A program made the translations under genes and the position numbers. A stretch of DNA of 64,000 bases from positions 51,311,581 to 51,375,580 of the forward strand of contig NC_088203.1 of the NCBI RefSeq assembly GCF_037126465.1, read 5' to 3'. The DNA comes from Ornithodoros turicata (lineage: Eukaryota; Arthropoda; Arachnida; Ixodida; Argasidae). Under the pieces are notes generated by a model. That model had not been told where the DNA came from, ran no database searches, and saw nothing but the letters and a program-made list of their open reading frames with translations. Positions 30,535-40,228 of this stretch are shown piece by piece; positions within the stretch are counted from its first letter, which is position 1; every line of letters starts with the position of its first letter.

Positions 30535-30846
30535 TCATATCCCTCCATAAGTCGTCCACGCAATGGAGGCCTGCTGCTGCTGCTGCTGCTGTTGAGGCTC
30601 GCGAGATTTGGGTAGAGAAATCAGACGCAATAGTTTCGAGACTTTGGGGAACCAGGAAGGTTTCTTTCCCGTCTTACGTTGCAACAAATAATTGACGAGT
30701 TCGTAAACGGAGGAGTGTCTGATGGGCTTGCCCGACACGGAGACACAACCCTCGCGATCCCAGGAAAGAACCTTCTTTAATTCCGAGACGACCCTTTCCG
30801 CTTCCTCTTCGTCCACCTCTGGAGAGAGGAGCGAATAGTCAGTCAT
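30535..30846 (-). CDS. 103-residue protein with polyglutamine, unknown
   Basis: The ATG at 30846 (MTDYSLLSPEVDEEEAERV) gives 103 residues with an N-terminal acidic helix, a KPSWFPKVSKLL segment and eight consecutive glutamines encoded by a CTG/CAG repeat (about 30570-30597). No family is recognised. It overlaps the 57-residue ORF upstream (ATGACTGA) and the integrase start downstream. A short ORF between ATPase and integrase is common in Polintons. The glutamine tract may be a recent repeat expansion. Confidence 0.5.
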   Translation of the reverse strand: MTDYSLLSPEVDEEEAERVVSELKKVLSWDREGCVSVSGKPIRHSSVYELVNYLLQRKTGKKPSWFPKVSKLLRLISLPKSREPQQQQQQQQASIAWTTYGGI

Positions 30847-31012
30847 TTGTAGCGTCGGACGCCTTGTTTTTATTGTCGTAGGGGTCAAATCCGTACTGCT
30901 TTAGTATGCGATACAGTGCTTGCAGTATGAGTTTCACTTTGAAGTCGTCACTCTCCTTCGAGGAAAGAATGTTTCCGATGGAGGAGGTGGTCACTTCAAT
31001 TCTCTTGGCCAT
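30839..31012 (-). CDS. 57-residue protein, unknown
   Basis: The ATG at 31012 opens MAKRIEVTTSSIGNILSSK and continues with ILQALYRILKQYGFDPYDN to a TGA overlapping the next start. It begins inside the 3' end of the basic-protein gene. Only its first 19 codons are copied in the left arm. The tight overlap with both neighbours suggests a real gene of the cluster. Function unknown. Confidence 0.5.
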   Translation of the reverse strand: MAKRIEVTTSSIGNILSSKESDDFKVKLILQALYRILKQYGFDPYDNKNKASDATND

Positions 31013-31340
31013 TGGCGAAAAGGTTCAACACGGCGGAAAGCAGGAGAGGAACCACCGACGAAAGAACGCCCTGTCCTCGCTGCTGAGAGAGATAGCGCTT
31101 CAAACGTTGCGGATTCTTGTGAATCTTTTTGTAGGCGAGCCGTCGTAAAAAGCGTTTGTGCTTCTTCAAACGCGCGAACGTATCTGGAGCTAGAGCCACC
31201 TTTCCGTTCAATACATTGAGGCAAATTTCGGAGAGGTGTTTCATGTCGGACGAGGACGAACGTCTCAAGACGTCGCGACGGCGTGGAGGGGGTAGAGTGG
31301 AGAGTACTTTGAGTAAAGTGAGGTGAGGGCGGCGATTCAT
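30996..31340 (-). CDS. small basic virion-type protein (right copy)
   Basis: This is a 114-residue near-identical copy of the protein at 17246-17590, with the same basic core (LKKHKRFLRRLAYKK) and hydrophobic tail. Its ATG overlaps the ATPase stop (ATGA) and its 3' end overlaps the 57-residue ORF. The position in an unbroken series of overlapping genes marks this as the original locus. Confidence 0.7.
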   Translation of the reverse strand: MNRRPHLTLLKVLSTLPPPRRRDVLRRSSSSDMKHLSEICLNVLNGKVALAPDTFARLKKHKRFLRRLAYKKIHKNPQRLKRYLSQQRGQGVLSSVVPLLLSAVLNLFANGQEN

Positions 31341-31972
31341 TTCGGAGCGTAGATATATTGACGTTCTCCCGGAAAGATATTGCTACGCAACCTGTGATCC
31401 TCGTGCGTATAGTTGTGAAGATCCACGAGTAAATATGCGTGGGGCGACGACATCGCTTGTTTATATGTGTCCAGAAAATACTCCAATCTTTTTCTGCCAA
31501 ATAGCTGTTGGCCGAAATGTTCCATCTGGTGCACGCTGCGCACAGTGCGCCACAGGACGACGTAACTGGCGTTGTAGGATATTGTTCTAAAATGGCTACT
31601 GTCGAAAAAGATGTTTTGAACCAGTAAGAAGATCGACGCGTTGGCGTGGTGAGAACCCCGAATGAAAAGATCGGTCACCTCCTTCAAGGAACCGGCGTCG
31701 GTCATGTGATCGTCGACGACGATCAGCGTAGCGCGCGACGTGTCCCACTCTCGCGGTAGCTCCTTGGTAAATTTTACGGAGTCCCCGAATTCGTCCTGCA
31801 TGCTCGGCGAAGCATATTTCTGCACGTAGAATATTTGTGACGGAGGCTTGTCCACCACGTCGTTCAGGTTCCTCAGCACGTTAGCAACGAACGTAGATTT
31901 GCCGCATATGGAGGGGCCGCTTAAGATACAGCGAAAAGGATGACGGAAACGAAAAGTTTCGGGGGAAGACAT
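31337..31972 (-). CDS. ATP: A32-like genome-packaging ATPase (right copy)
   Basis: From ATG 31972 the protein is 211 residues, about the usual length for Polinton ATPases. It would power DNA packaging at a capsid vertex. Walker A is GPSICGKST (residues 19-27), Walker B LIVVDD (83-88), and FLLVQN (about 115-120) carries the conserved polar sensor position of the HerA/FtsK group. This copy has its own start codon and an intact frame, unlike the left copy. Confidence 0.88.
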   Translation of the reverse strand: MSSPETFRFRHPFRCILSGPSICGKSTFVANVLRNLNDVVDKPPSQIFYVQKYASPSMQDEFGDSVKFTKELPREWDTSRATLIVVDDHMTDAGSLKEVTDLFIRGSHHANASIFLLVQNIFFDSSHFRTISYNASYVVLWRTVRSVHQMEHFGQQLFGRKRLEYFLDTYKQAMSSPHAYLLVDLHNYTHEDHRLRSNIFPGERQYIYAPK

Positions 31973-32023
31973 GTTGCGTGCGTACACGTTTCACGAAGAG
32001 AAAGAAGTGACTGAGACTTTTAT

Positions 32024-32324
32024 TTACACGTCGTCGTCGTCGTCCTCTACATCGGAACTGCGTTCCCAATACAGATTATCCAGGCTAAAGTTGGACTTCT
32101 TTTTCGCCAGTCTGTCCGCCGCTAAGATGCGGTCGAGCGTCTTCATCTTGTCCTGACACATTTCTTGACGCGCTTGCAACCATTCCAGGCGGTGGACTTG
32201 AAAGGCTTCCTCCACGATGCCGCGAATAAATTAACATAACGATGCCGCGAATAAATTCGCGAAGTTCTTCGTTTTTTGTCTTTTCCTTGCGACGACGAGA
32301 AACGCAGGAGAATAAACCACACAT
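32024..32324 (-). pseudogene. small coiled, acidic-tailed protein (right copy, frameshifted)
   Basis: The ATG at 32324 opens MCGLFSCVSRRRKEKTK. A 25-bp tandem duplication near 32220-32245 shifts the frame. After it, the original frame resumes (EEAFQVHRLEWLQARQEM, then an acidic tail ending SSDVEDDDDDV and TAA at 32024). The intact form would be about 90 residues with charged helices. No family is recognised; it is the first gene after the TATA box. The stop overlaps a TAAATAAA string. Confidence 0.6.
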
Positions 32325-32376
32325 GGCGTTTTCCACGTATCGGTCAGAATGATGACGCGAGCGCGGTGCGAGCTGC

Positions 32377-32383
32377 CTTTATA
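32377..32383 (-). promoter_or_regulatory. TATA box of right packaging/capsid gene cluster
   Basis: Minus-strand CTGTATAAAGGCAGC lies 53 bp upstream of ATG 32324. It is the only clear TATA box I find for the 8-kb series of overlapping minus-strand genes. Confidence 0.65.
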
Positions 32384-33074
32384 CAGATAAACGCGCGCGC
32401 GCAAAGAACGGAGAATGAAACCGAAACTCAAAAGCCACCCGTCGCCGCTAGGAGCGCGCGCGCGCGCAGCGGAGAGCCGACACCGAAAATACCCGCGGGC
32501 TGCGCAGAGGGAGCTAGGAGCGCGCGCGCATCCATAGCTGCCGCTGCGCGTCGCCTCACTCAGTTTCTCTCGGGCTGTCGCGGAAGACGGACGTGCGCTC
32601 CGCGCGCGCGCTCAGTTTCTGGCTGGCTCTCGTAGAGAGCAGACGTGTGTTCTCCGCGCTCGCTCAGTTTCTTCCTGGAAGTTGCCGCGGGGGAAAAGGT
32701 GAGTGATTTGACGCGCTTCTTTTCTCGTATGTTTGCCGTGTTTAGCGGTGACCAACGAGTGATTTGACCGCGCTCGTGTTAAGCCTTTTCTCGCATGTTT
32801 AGACTTGTTTTGCGGTGAGCAAGCCTGTTGACACATGTTTAGCGATGTGTGCCCAGTGGTTCCCGCCTTGTGTTAGCTGCGTAGTGTTGAGGTTAGGCCT
32901 AAGCGCGCTCCTTTTCTCGTATGTTTGCCGTGTTTAGCGGTGACCAACGAGTGATTTGACCGCGCTCGTGTTAAGCCTTTTCTCGCATGTTTAGACTTGT
33001 TTTGCGGTGATCAAGCCTTTTGTTCGTGTTGACGCATGTTTAGCGATGTGTGCCCAGTGGTTCCCGCCTTGTGT

Positions 33075-33476
33075 TAGGTGCATAGTGTTGTGACGTTGAG
33101 GTTAGGCCTAAGCGATCGTCCCCGTAAGCCTTTTTCCCCGATGTGTACTGTTTTCTCCGTGCTGTTTTAGCAGTAGCGGTTAGACCTTTTCTCTCGCATG
33201 CCTAGACTTGTTTAGCAGTGCTGCCATTTTTACCTGCCGCTAGTATCTTGTTCTCTGTCGTTCTCCTCTAGAGCTATGATGGTGTCGCCATCTGGTGTGA
33301 TGCCTTGCAACTAAGTGGCCACCTGTCGTCGATCTCTGCAACTACCCGACGTCAACAAGCGCTGGTCACCCCGGAGCCGTTTCTTCGCCGCGGCATCGTT
33401 GATTTTCGAATAAATTGTTTCTCTCCACTCTATTTCTATCTTTTCATTTTATTTTCTACATATTTTTTTATTTTTT
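33075..33476. other. subterminal region of Polinton right end
   Basis: This stretch has no counterpart at the truncated left end. It ends in TTTCTCTCCACTCTATTTCTATC followed by AT-rich sequence, a pattern shared by all ends of the family. No gene was seen. Confidence 0.5.
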
Positions 33477-33649
33477 AGCAGCTCAACTAGCCCACAACTC
33501 ACACTGTGGTCTGGACACGTCCTAGATGCTCCCCAATTAGTGTAATTACTCCCTGAATTATCCTAATTACTATGGGGGGTCCCAAATTGCTCTAATTACT
33601 CATTAATGGCGTCCAGGCCACTGTGTGAGTTGTGGGCCAGTTGAGCTGA
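33477..33649. repeat. terminal hairpin of inner Polinton, right
   Basis: CAGCTCAACTAGCCCACAAC and GTTGTGGGCCAGTTGAGCTG bound a self-complementary block like those at the ends of the outer and 9.9-kb elements. It is followed by ATAATATACTGCT to the end at 33661. Confidence 0.75.
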
Positions 33650-33661
33650 TAATATACTGCT

Positions 33662-35906
33662 TCCTACCATATTAATGATTTTCTACCTTGCATTGCAGTT
33701 TAGAAAAACTACTACACAACTATAATTTTAGGAGCTCATTAAAATTCTACTTTCTACGGAAACTATAATTGTCCTATTACTTGGATCGCTACTAATGAAG
33801 CGCTCCAATTTTTTCTCTCTTCCCATTTCAGCCTTGTCATGCAGTGAAGCAGACTCACATCCAAAATAATTAATTTACACTGAGGGTGCCGTGCTTCAGG
33901 AATTCCTATCCTGCGCTCAGATGCAAGCATTTCTTCACGGATACCTTTAACAGCTGACTTCCTCAACATACCGAGCTCCTAACAACATCTAACAAACAAT
34001 CAGAGAAACCATCTTCTCAGCTGCACCATGCGACTTTCTTCTGCGTAAAATCGGTGATTTGAGGAAGAGAGCAGCGAAAAATTGCGCGCCCTTGTGCTTG
34101 ACTTAAAAAACCTGAAGCATGTGCTAATAAACTAAGAGAAAGACACTGATGTCTGGTATCTGATAGTGCCACATACACAGACGCATTGCCCTCGCGCAAA
34201 GAAAGCATAGGACAGGGATACACAAATTTCCTTAGGTGAGCAGGGAAAAGGCTTAAAACCTCAGGTCGCCACACATCGCCACGCGGCTAGCACAACATGA
34301 CACCAACAAGATACTAGCAGCGGGAAGAACTGCAACAGTGCTAAACAAGACCAGACATGCCATGATGACGTCACAAATCAGGAAAAAAGCACACGCACGC
34401 ACGCACGCACAGAGGACAACGCATTAAACACACGGAGCGCTCAGGAATAATCGTAGCGTTACCGCACATCGCTACGAAGCTCAACGTCTAACACAAGACG
34501 ACAGCAACAAGATATTAGCGAAGGGTAAAAATTGCAACACTACCGAACAAGTCCAGTCATGCGACATCGCATACAAAACACTGCTCATCGGGGAAAAGGC
34601 CTAAGCCTGCGGCGGATCATCATAGAGCATACACAACTTCATTTTTTCTATTTTTCGTAAACTAAACGCGGTCTGCTTGGAAAACGACGTACAAATTTTC
34701 TTAGGGAGCAGAGAAATATAGAAATTTCTACTCCGTGCTCAGATACTAGCATTTCTGCTCAAAAACCTGCAAAATTAAGCACTGCTTATTTCGTCAAGAT
34801 ATCGAACACCCAACAAAATCAAACAAACAACCCCACTTCCACTGATATAACACTATTCACCTTTTACGCAGGAGGCTTTCTTCTACATAAAAGTAGAGAA
34901 AATAAGAAAAGAGCAGCGAAAAATTACACGCAGTTTTGCTTGCATAGCTATAAGAGAGAGAAAAAAAAAAAAAAATATCGACGCACACGCTAATAAACTG
35001 TGACAAAGACACCCATTTCTGCTATCAAATAATTATTGCATAATGCTAAATACTCATTTGCATTGTCCCTGCGTGAAGAAAGCACAGGACAGGGATACAC
35101 AATTTATCTTAAGCGAGCAGGGAAAGTCACTTCTACTCGAACAGCTTAATACCATAAAGTCTGAATTTTTGCAAAGCAAATAAAGCTTGGACAGCGCTAC
35201 GAACGTGACAGACACATACTAACAAACAAACAAACAAACACTTCTATTCATTCCTATTGATAAAGGCGTAAACCACACTACAAGAACAAAGCACGCTGCT
35301 TCAGGAAAACGTATCAAATGCATCGCAACAGGACCGGCTCTCATAAAATAGCCTGCCCAAAACGAAGATTTCACCAGGTTCACGAGGTAATTCCATTAAA
35401 AACGCTCTCGGTCTATCCTACAGATAGCAATGCAAGCGCTGCTACCCTTATTTTTTAAACCACTATTCCACGCAATAGTACATAAATGTATCACTCGTGT
35501 TACATGAAAAGGCACACACAAAGAACTTACTTGTCAAGTGGAATCCCTGGTTCAGGAAAGCGCGCGCGCCCGCGCGCACGCACAGACACACACACACATT
35601 TTCACACTCACAAACACAAAGTCTATTCTCACAACCACATAAATCCATATTATTCCTCAGGTCCTCATTATCCTACCGTCGTCAAAAGATGGCTCGCTTT
35701 TGTATGCGATGGCAAAACGATAGGTTCTCGTTCCGGATGTAATAGGATATCGCCACTCGACCGACGCGAACCAAAAATGAAAGAAAGGAATGCACGTTCG
35801 CTATACCTCCACAAAGAAAAGGGTGCCGTGCTTCTACGCAGCGCTCATCATACAGGAGTGTATTGTCTTCTTCGTTTTCCTTTTATTTTTTGCACCCATA
35901 TATTTT
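33662..35906. repeat. outer element, interior right part
   Basis: This stretch corresponds to 48586-51100 of the 9.9-kb element, including both copies of a diverged 0.88-kb direct repeat (about 34060 and 34905 anchors) and the loop sequence near 35240-35385. It then has 0.5 kb of its own, with CA/CG-rich microsatellites (35566-35600). No Polinton gene. A recurrent 68-residue frame lies at 33969-33763 on the minus strand. Confidence 0.7.
33763..33969 (-). CDS. recurrent ~70-residue ORF (unknown, doubtful)
   Basis: The frame encodes a segment with GIREEMLASERRIGIPEARH and LKWEERKNW. Versions occur at 48901-48686 (minus) and 52271-52486 (plus), differing by a handful of residues and without frame damage. 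No family is recognised. It may be a captured exon or chance survival in young repeats. Confidence 0.25.
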   Translation of the reverse strand: MLRKSAVKGIREEMLASERRIGIPEARHPQCKLIILDVSLLHCMTRLKWEERKNWSASLVAIQVIGQL

Positions 35907-36279
35907 GCAAGTTGTGAGATTAGTTGAGAAAGTAACCGCTAGGGGGTGCAGCTGTGGGGCTTTATACAGGAGAAAAAAACCATTACGAGTCAGTTCTCTG
36001 CCTGGCTGTCGGATAGAGCAGTCGCATCGTTCTGCGCTCCTGCTGTGGTGAGCTGATTTGTTGTGTAACTAATGCTTTCGCCAACTTTGTTCCCGCTTTG
36101 TTTGCGATTTTCGTGCCAGTGCACGTCGGGTGCTGGTTGCTGTTGTCCGGGCATCGCCGCCATTTTCTATCTTCTTCTGCCTTGGGAATGGGAGTAGCGC
36201 TGGCGTGATTCTTCATAATTTTGTTGTGAGATTAGTTGAGAAAATAACCGCTAGGGGGTGCAGCTGTGGGGCTTTATAC

Positions 36280-37288
36280 AAGGTATATTTAAACAGGTAG
36301 CGCAACTCCCATAGGCCCCTGTGTCTTCAGCATGACGCCATGATTGAGACGATCAGCGCCATCCATCTGTTGCGCGGACTACTACAATTGTAAATAATTG
36401 ACGTCAGAGATGACGTCACTAGTATGAATAATAATTAATGCATAATTAGCCATGCACGTTTACATTGGCCCACTTCGCTTGCTCTGTATTCCCTTCCCGC
36501 GCCCAATCAACAATACTAGACGAGAACACAGAAAAATAAAGCATATCAGGTTTAATGAATCATATCAATTCCAAATACATACGGTTATCACAGACTTTGA
36601 CAACTCCAAACAGAAAGGCATCGTGATGACTATACAGAAATTAGGAAGGCTCACATAAGGCCCATTTCTCACCCAGAGCTATACGTACACCTAGTGATTA
36701 GACATTTGCATTTATTCAATGAGTGGCCGTTATAGGTCCATTGCAACAAAACACGACATCGTTGGTGCACAGTTGGTTCCTGCTAACACTCACACTATCA
36801 TGGCCGCTCGTCCCATGACGAAATCTTTTTATTCGCGGGCCCAGCAACAGGGGATGCATTGTATTCACCTGTTCACACGTGTTAATCTTGGTCTACAGCA
36901 CGGAGATGTGAACGTCGCTTCCTGTTTGACCCAAAGAGTATACGAACTCCGTATTACAATGCACGGACACACGGTACGGATACAGAGACGCACGGATAAA
37001 CACCCCCAACTGTGACACATGCGCAAAGGAGCAGGATACGGAAATGTACTGAGTGGCAGATGATCTCGTATATGTGCACGAGCGGGGGACAGAAAGTTTT
37101 TCTACATTGAAATTATGAATAACCTATTAGTACACACACAAGCGACGCCCATGTTGCAAAGTTTTTCTGTTTACAACCGTACCTCTACTGTCAACACCCA
37201 GGATCGCTCGCGCGTCTTGCTGGTGGCCTTGCCGATGGGTCTGATTTGGTATTTTCGCTAGTTTTCGCTACCAGTTTAGATATACCTT
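36280..37288. mobile_element. 1.0-kb DNA transposon, non-autonomous, 8-9 bp TSD
   Basis: The ends AAGGTATATTTAAACAGGTAGCG and (inverted) AAGGTATATCTAAACTGGTAGCG match at 21 of 23 bases. GCTTTATAC is duplicated exactly at 36271-36279 and 37289-37297. The interior shows no transposase. A 9-bp duplication fits Mutator-like elements; an 8-bp reading would fit hAT or P. It interrupts the TATA-like CTTTATACA of the arm. Confidence 0.8.
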
Positions 37289-37733
37289 GCTTTATACAGG
37301 AGCAAAAACCCATTACGAGTCAGTTCTCTGCCTGGCTGTCGGATAGAGCAGTCGCATCGTTCTGCGCTCTTGTTGTGGTGGGATCATTTGCTGTGTAACT
37401 AGTTCTATTTTCTTGTTAGCTATTGATGGTTTGCATATTTACTCTTCCTTTCCCAGCCTCTGTATTACAAGTGTTTTTCTCCTTGCATGTCCAGAGCTGT
37501 CCTAACTTGCCCAGACATGCCATGATGACGTCACAGCTGACGTTACAGGATGTCCGGAACTGGTGGTCATAGCTGCGATGCCTTGCAACCTGCTTCTGTG
37601 CTCCGTCGCCCAGCGACCGTCAGCGGCCGTTCCGGACCGCTTTCTTCAAGATGGCGTCGTTGATCTTCAACTAAACTCCTTCTCTCCATCTCTATCTTTT
37701 TATTTTATTTTCTACGTATTTTTTTATTTTTTA

Positions 37734-37902
37734 TCAGCTCAACTACCACACAACTCACACTGTGGTCTGGACACCTAGATGCTCCCCAATTAGTGTAATG
37801 ACTCCCTGAATTATCCCAATTACTGTGGGGGGTCCCAAATTGCTCTAATTGCTCATTAATGGCGTCCAGGCCACTGTGTGAGTTGTGGGCCAGTTGAGCT
37901 GA
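37734..37902. repeat. terminal hairpin of outer element, right
   Basis: This is the mirror image of 11127-11298: TCAGCTCAACT at 37734 pairs with AGTTGAGCTGA at about 37892-37902. Confidence 0.8.
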
Positions 37903-37914
37903 CTATATACTACT

Positions 37915-37920
37915 GGGCAA
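37915..37920 (+). repeat. 6-bp target site duplication (right), GGGCAA
   Basis: Exact copy of 11109-11114. Confidence 0.85.
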
Positions 37921-38650
37921 AGGTTGGATATGGCGGTCATTCACTGCCCCAGTTCCGTTAGAAATATAAAGGTTCTTGTTTCTCATCCTAGTGTCACAGC
38001 AGTGGCCTGTTTCATATGCCTTTCGTTCACCCAAAAATTTTCCGATGACATATCAAACACAGATCACTGCGCCCGATTTATTTCCGCATTCTCATGTGTA
38101 AGCGGCACCCGATTTTTCCCTCAGAATTTGAAAAATCATAAAACCCGAAAACGAAGAACCCTAATTGCGACACATTAGTCTTAAACATCATAAAATTTCG
38201 ACGGAACTGCAGCAGGAAAATAAACATCAAGAGAAACTTACACTGCTGTAATTGTGTTGTGCTATATAGTATACCTGTGGTGGTCCTGCAGTTCTATCCG
38301 TTATCACCGGTTGCCACACAATGTGCAAGATATTTTGGTCACATGTGATAACGGTAGATACAAGCTGCTGCTTCCCACCTACAAGCTTGAAATATAGTTT
38401 TAATAAAGTTGACTTGCCACCCACGCTACGCTGTGTCCCAGTATCTCTATCCCGTATCATTCACTTCAGTTACACCCTGCAAAATCTAGCAGATTTGGGC
38501 ATCCGCCACGCAACGGTCTCTGGCGACAAGGGACAAATATCTTCAGGGAAAGAGATGCAAGATTTTGCAGCTGCGACAGAGCTTCCTTGTCGCTCGAGCG
38601 GTGGTGGTGCCGCCATCAAATAAGCCGCATGTTGCTATCTCTTGTCATGG
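37921..38650. other. flank right of Polinton complex, no clear gene
   Basis: A minus-strand frame (38460-38227) with GKSTLLKLYFKLVGG ends near a good donor (GTAAGT about 38238) and may be an exon of an unknown gene or element. No family is recognised. Confidence 0.3.
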
Positions 38651-38658
38651 GACCCAGC

Positions 38659-39460
38659 CGGTGATGGCCTGTAGTTAACTACATGTAGTTAAATTACTAG
38701 TTAGACTACCTGATTGTAGTTAAAAATTAGTTATAAACTACTTGCAGAAATATAGCGGCAACTACTAAACTACTATTTCGAGTAGTTAACTACAGTAGTT
38801 AGGTTACTGCAGGCGCCAACTACTTCCGATTTTGTCGCAAGCTTTGCGGCACGATTGTGCTTCCGACTTTTACCCTGAGCAACGTGTTTGATGAGAACGG
38901 AGGTGCAAAGCAATTGTGCTGTGCATGTGTACTAAATCTTCACTTTTAATGCTTGTCTAGTGAAGCCTCATTTGCGGTGAAATAATTCTGCTACTTGGTT
39001 TAGATATTTGTGCGTGGCGCATTGATCTGTGGCGGAGGAGCCTGAGTGTAAGTCTCGTATATGGTCCGTTGTATCTTGTACATACCTTTATAGCGGAAGT
39101 TTTCACTCCATAGAAAATATTTCCGCAGCAAGCTCTTTTGTCAGAGCATAATATACAAGAGACAGGCAGTGGCTTTTACGACACTATGTGGATTAAGCGA
39201 CATAGGCACAAGAGTATATTTTGAATATCATTATCACTGCTTGTGATTCATATTTGGGTGTCCAAGAACACTACAAGGGATTGGTGTTGATGGACAACGT
39301 TAAGTAGTTATAGATGTAGTTAAAATACATTGCAGTAGCTAACCAAGTAGTCTTAACTACTCCCCTGAAAAGTAATTGAACTGCTAGTTAAACTATTCCA
39401 TCGTGAAGTAGTTAGTGATTATAGTTAAGCTACTGTAGAAGTAGCTAGTGGCCATCACTG
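38659..39460. mobile_element. hAT-type MITE with exact 8-bp TSD
   Basis: The ends CGGTGATGGCC (38659) and GGCCATCACTG (39460) are inverted copies with one mismatch. They are flanked by exact GACCCAGC (38651-38658, 39461-39468). Both ends carry many copies of GTAGTTAACTAC and TAGTTAAACTAC. An 8-bp duplication and CAGTGATGG-like ends are typical of hAT elements. The 802-bp interior has no gene. Confidence 0.9.
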
Positions 39461-40228
39461 GACCCAGCCTTAATGCTTTTGGTGTTTGCTTGAACAAATT
39501 CCAGACGTGCCTCCAGCGAAGCGTACAGCGACTGAAGCTGAAGAAAGAAGTGTTGTTCAAAGTAAGTAGAAGGCTGTTGTATGTCTGATCATCATAGTAC
39601 GTCATAGTATATCATTGACGCTGATTTTTTTAAGCGCCATGTGCTCCTGCAGGACACCAAGCGAGCCTGCTGTCACAACAGAGCCCCTCTTGGTTGCAGA
39701 AAGTAATTCATTCTTTTTCTGAGTGTCACATATATTTCAATCAAACCTTCACTGCAGATGCAGATCGGAGAGTGCAAAAGCAGGCCATGCCACGTTGATC
39801 CTACGCCGTGCCATCAGACATTCTCAAAGGTTCGATCTGCCCCATACAGTGAATGTGTTGCACATTGTCTTTTTGTTGAAGGATCTAATGCCGGTACCCA
39901 CTTTCAAGAAGCCTGGCAGCAATCTGAAGCAGGGGGTATGGCATATTGTTTGTTCCTGAGGTAATATGCATGCCCACTGTACTTCTTCACTACTTGTCTG
40001 GCCACTCTTCAGTGGCTGACTATGTAGTAGCGAGAACAGTGGCAATGAGTGCTTTTGCCATAACATTGCTACCAAGTTAGGTAAATCAAGTCGAGTTGAG
40101 TGGTTTTGGTTGTAACTGTTGTATCTGTCTTTGATACACGTCACTGCTAGCTTATATGTTCTGCCTGGCCTCGCTGACAGATGTCCGCACATTGTCACGG
40201 TACGGCACGAGATTTAACTGCTTGTATA
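39461..40228. other. possible decayed exons
   Basis: Plus-strand blocks 39505-39560 (VPPAKRTATEAEER, ending at GTAAGT) and 39650-39700 (after a CTCCTGCAG acceptor) look like exons and may continue the ORF at 10300-10704. A third block follows an acceptor near 39757. Evidence is splice-site shape only. Confidence 0.25.

Larger units (their letters stand above)
27682..30548 (-). pseudogene. INT: retrovirus-like integrase, broken by stops and an insertion
   Basis: This enzyme would insert the element with a 6-bp stagger. The N-terminal part has KLDAYTLHHPVRRKFNRRR, then the core: first Asp in WQMDLADF (about 30365), second Asp in FCDRGGEFYN and the Glu in QAERVIRTL, spaced about 35 residues. 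The C-terminal part, left of the inserted element, has a chromodomain-like VNGQSFSLVRWFGYD segment. Damage: an in-frame TGA at 30125-30123 between the second Asp and the Glu; a 1.8-kb insertion (28124-29940) with target duplication; a frame change near 27960; and TAG at 27720-27718, probably replacing tryptophan. It cannot make active integrase. Confidence 0.9.
30954..33074. repeat. right arm of Polinton internal inverted duplication
   Basis: This is the inverted counterpart of 14219-17632. It is probably the original position, because the genes continue without break into the 57-residue ORF and onward. It lacks the 1,246-bp segment present at left and has a 25-bp tandem duplication at about 32220-32245. 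Confidence 0.85.
14219..33661. mobile_element. gene-bearing Polinton/Maverick, inactivated, left end truncated
   Basis: This 19.4-kb segment holds the Polinton core set: protein-primed PolB, retrovirus-like integrase, A32-type packaging ATPase, adenain-like protease, major capsid, penton/minor capsid and a pVI/pX-like protein. The right end is intact: a terminal hairpin (33477-33649) then AATATACTGCT at 33661, which begins AG when read inward. The left end is missing: sequence joins the outer element's arm at CACAAG near 14219, so about 590 bp of the end and about 40 bp of the host element are lost. Compared with the uninterrupted relative (48566-48600), the insertion point lies next to TTCCTA. 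Confidence 0.85.
11115..37914. mobile_element. outer Polinton-family element carrying nested insertions
   Basis: The two ends are inverted copies starting AGTAGTATATAGTCAGC (11115) and ending ...ATATACTACT (37914), with exact flanking GGGCAA. The AG...CT ends and 6-bp duplication are the Polinton/Maverick hallmark. The element's own sequence is 11115-14218 plus 33662-37914, about 7.4 kb, and contains no recognisable Polinton gene, so it is a non-autonomous derivative. The remaining DNA is a gene-bearing Polinton inserted in it, a 1.0-kb DNA transposon (36280-37288) and further insertions. Its unit structure matches the palindromic element at 45581-55521. Confidence 0.85.
35907..37914. repeat. 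right arm of outer element
   Basis: Corresponds to 54870-55521 of the 9.9-kb element, with a partial tandem copy (35907 and 36223 anchors) and a 1.0-kb DNA transposon inserted. It ends with hairpin 37734-37902 and ATATACTACT. Confidence 0.75.

Noticed and set aside
33477..37914. A separate complete element bounded by the two right-facing ends at 33661 and 37914
   Set aside because: Both ends point the same way (both are right termini), so they cannot be the two ends of one element; the nested model explains them better.
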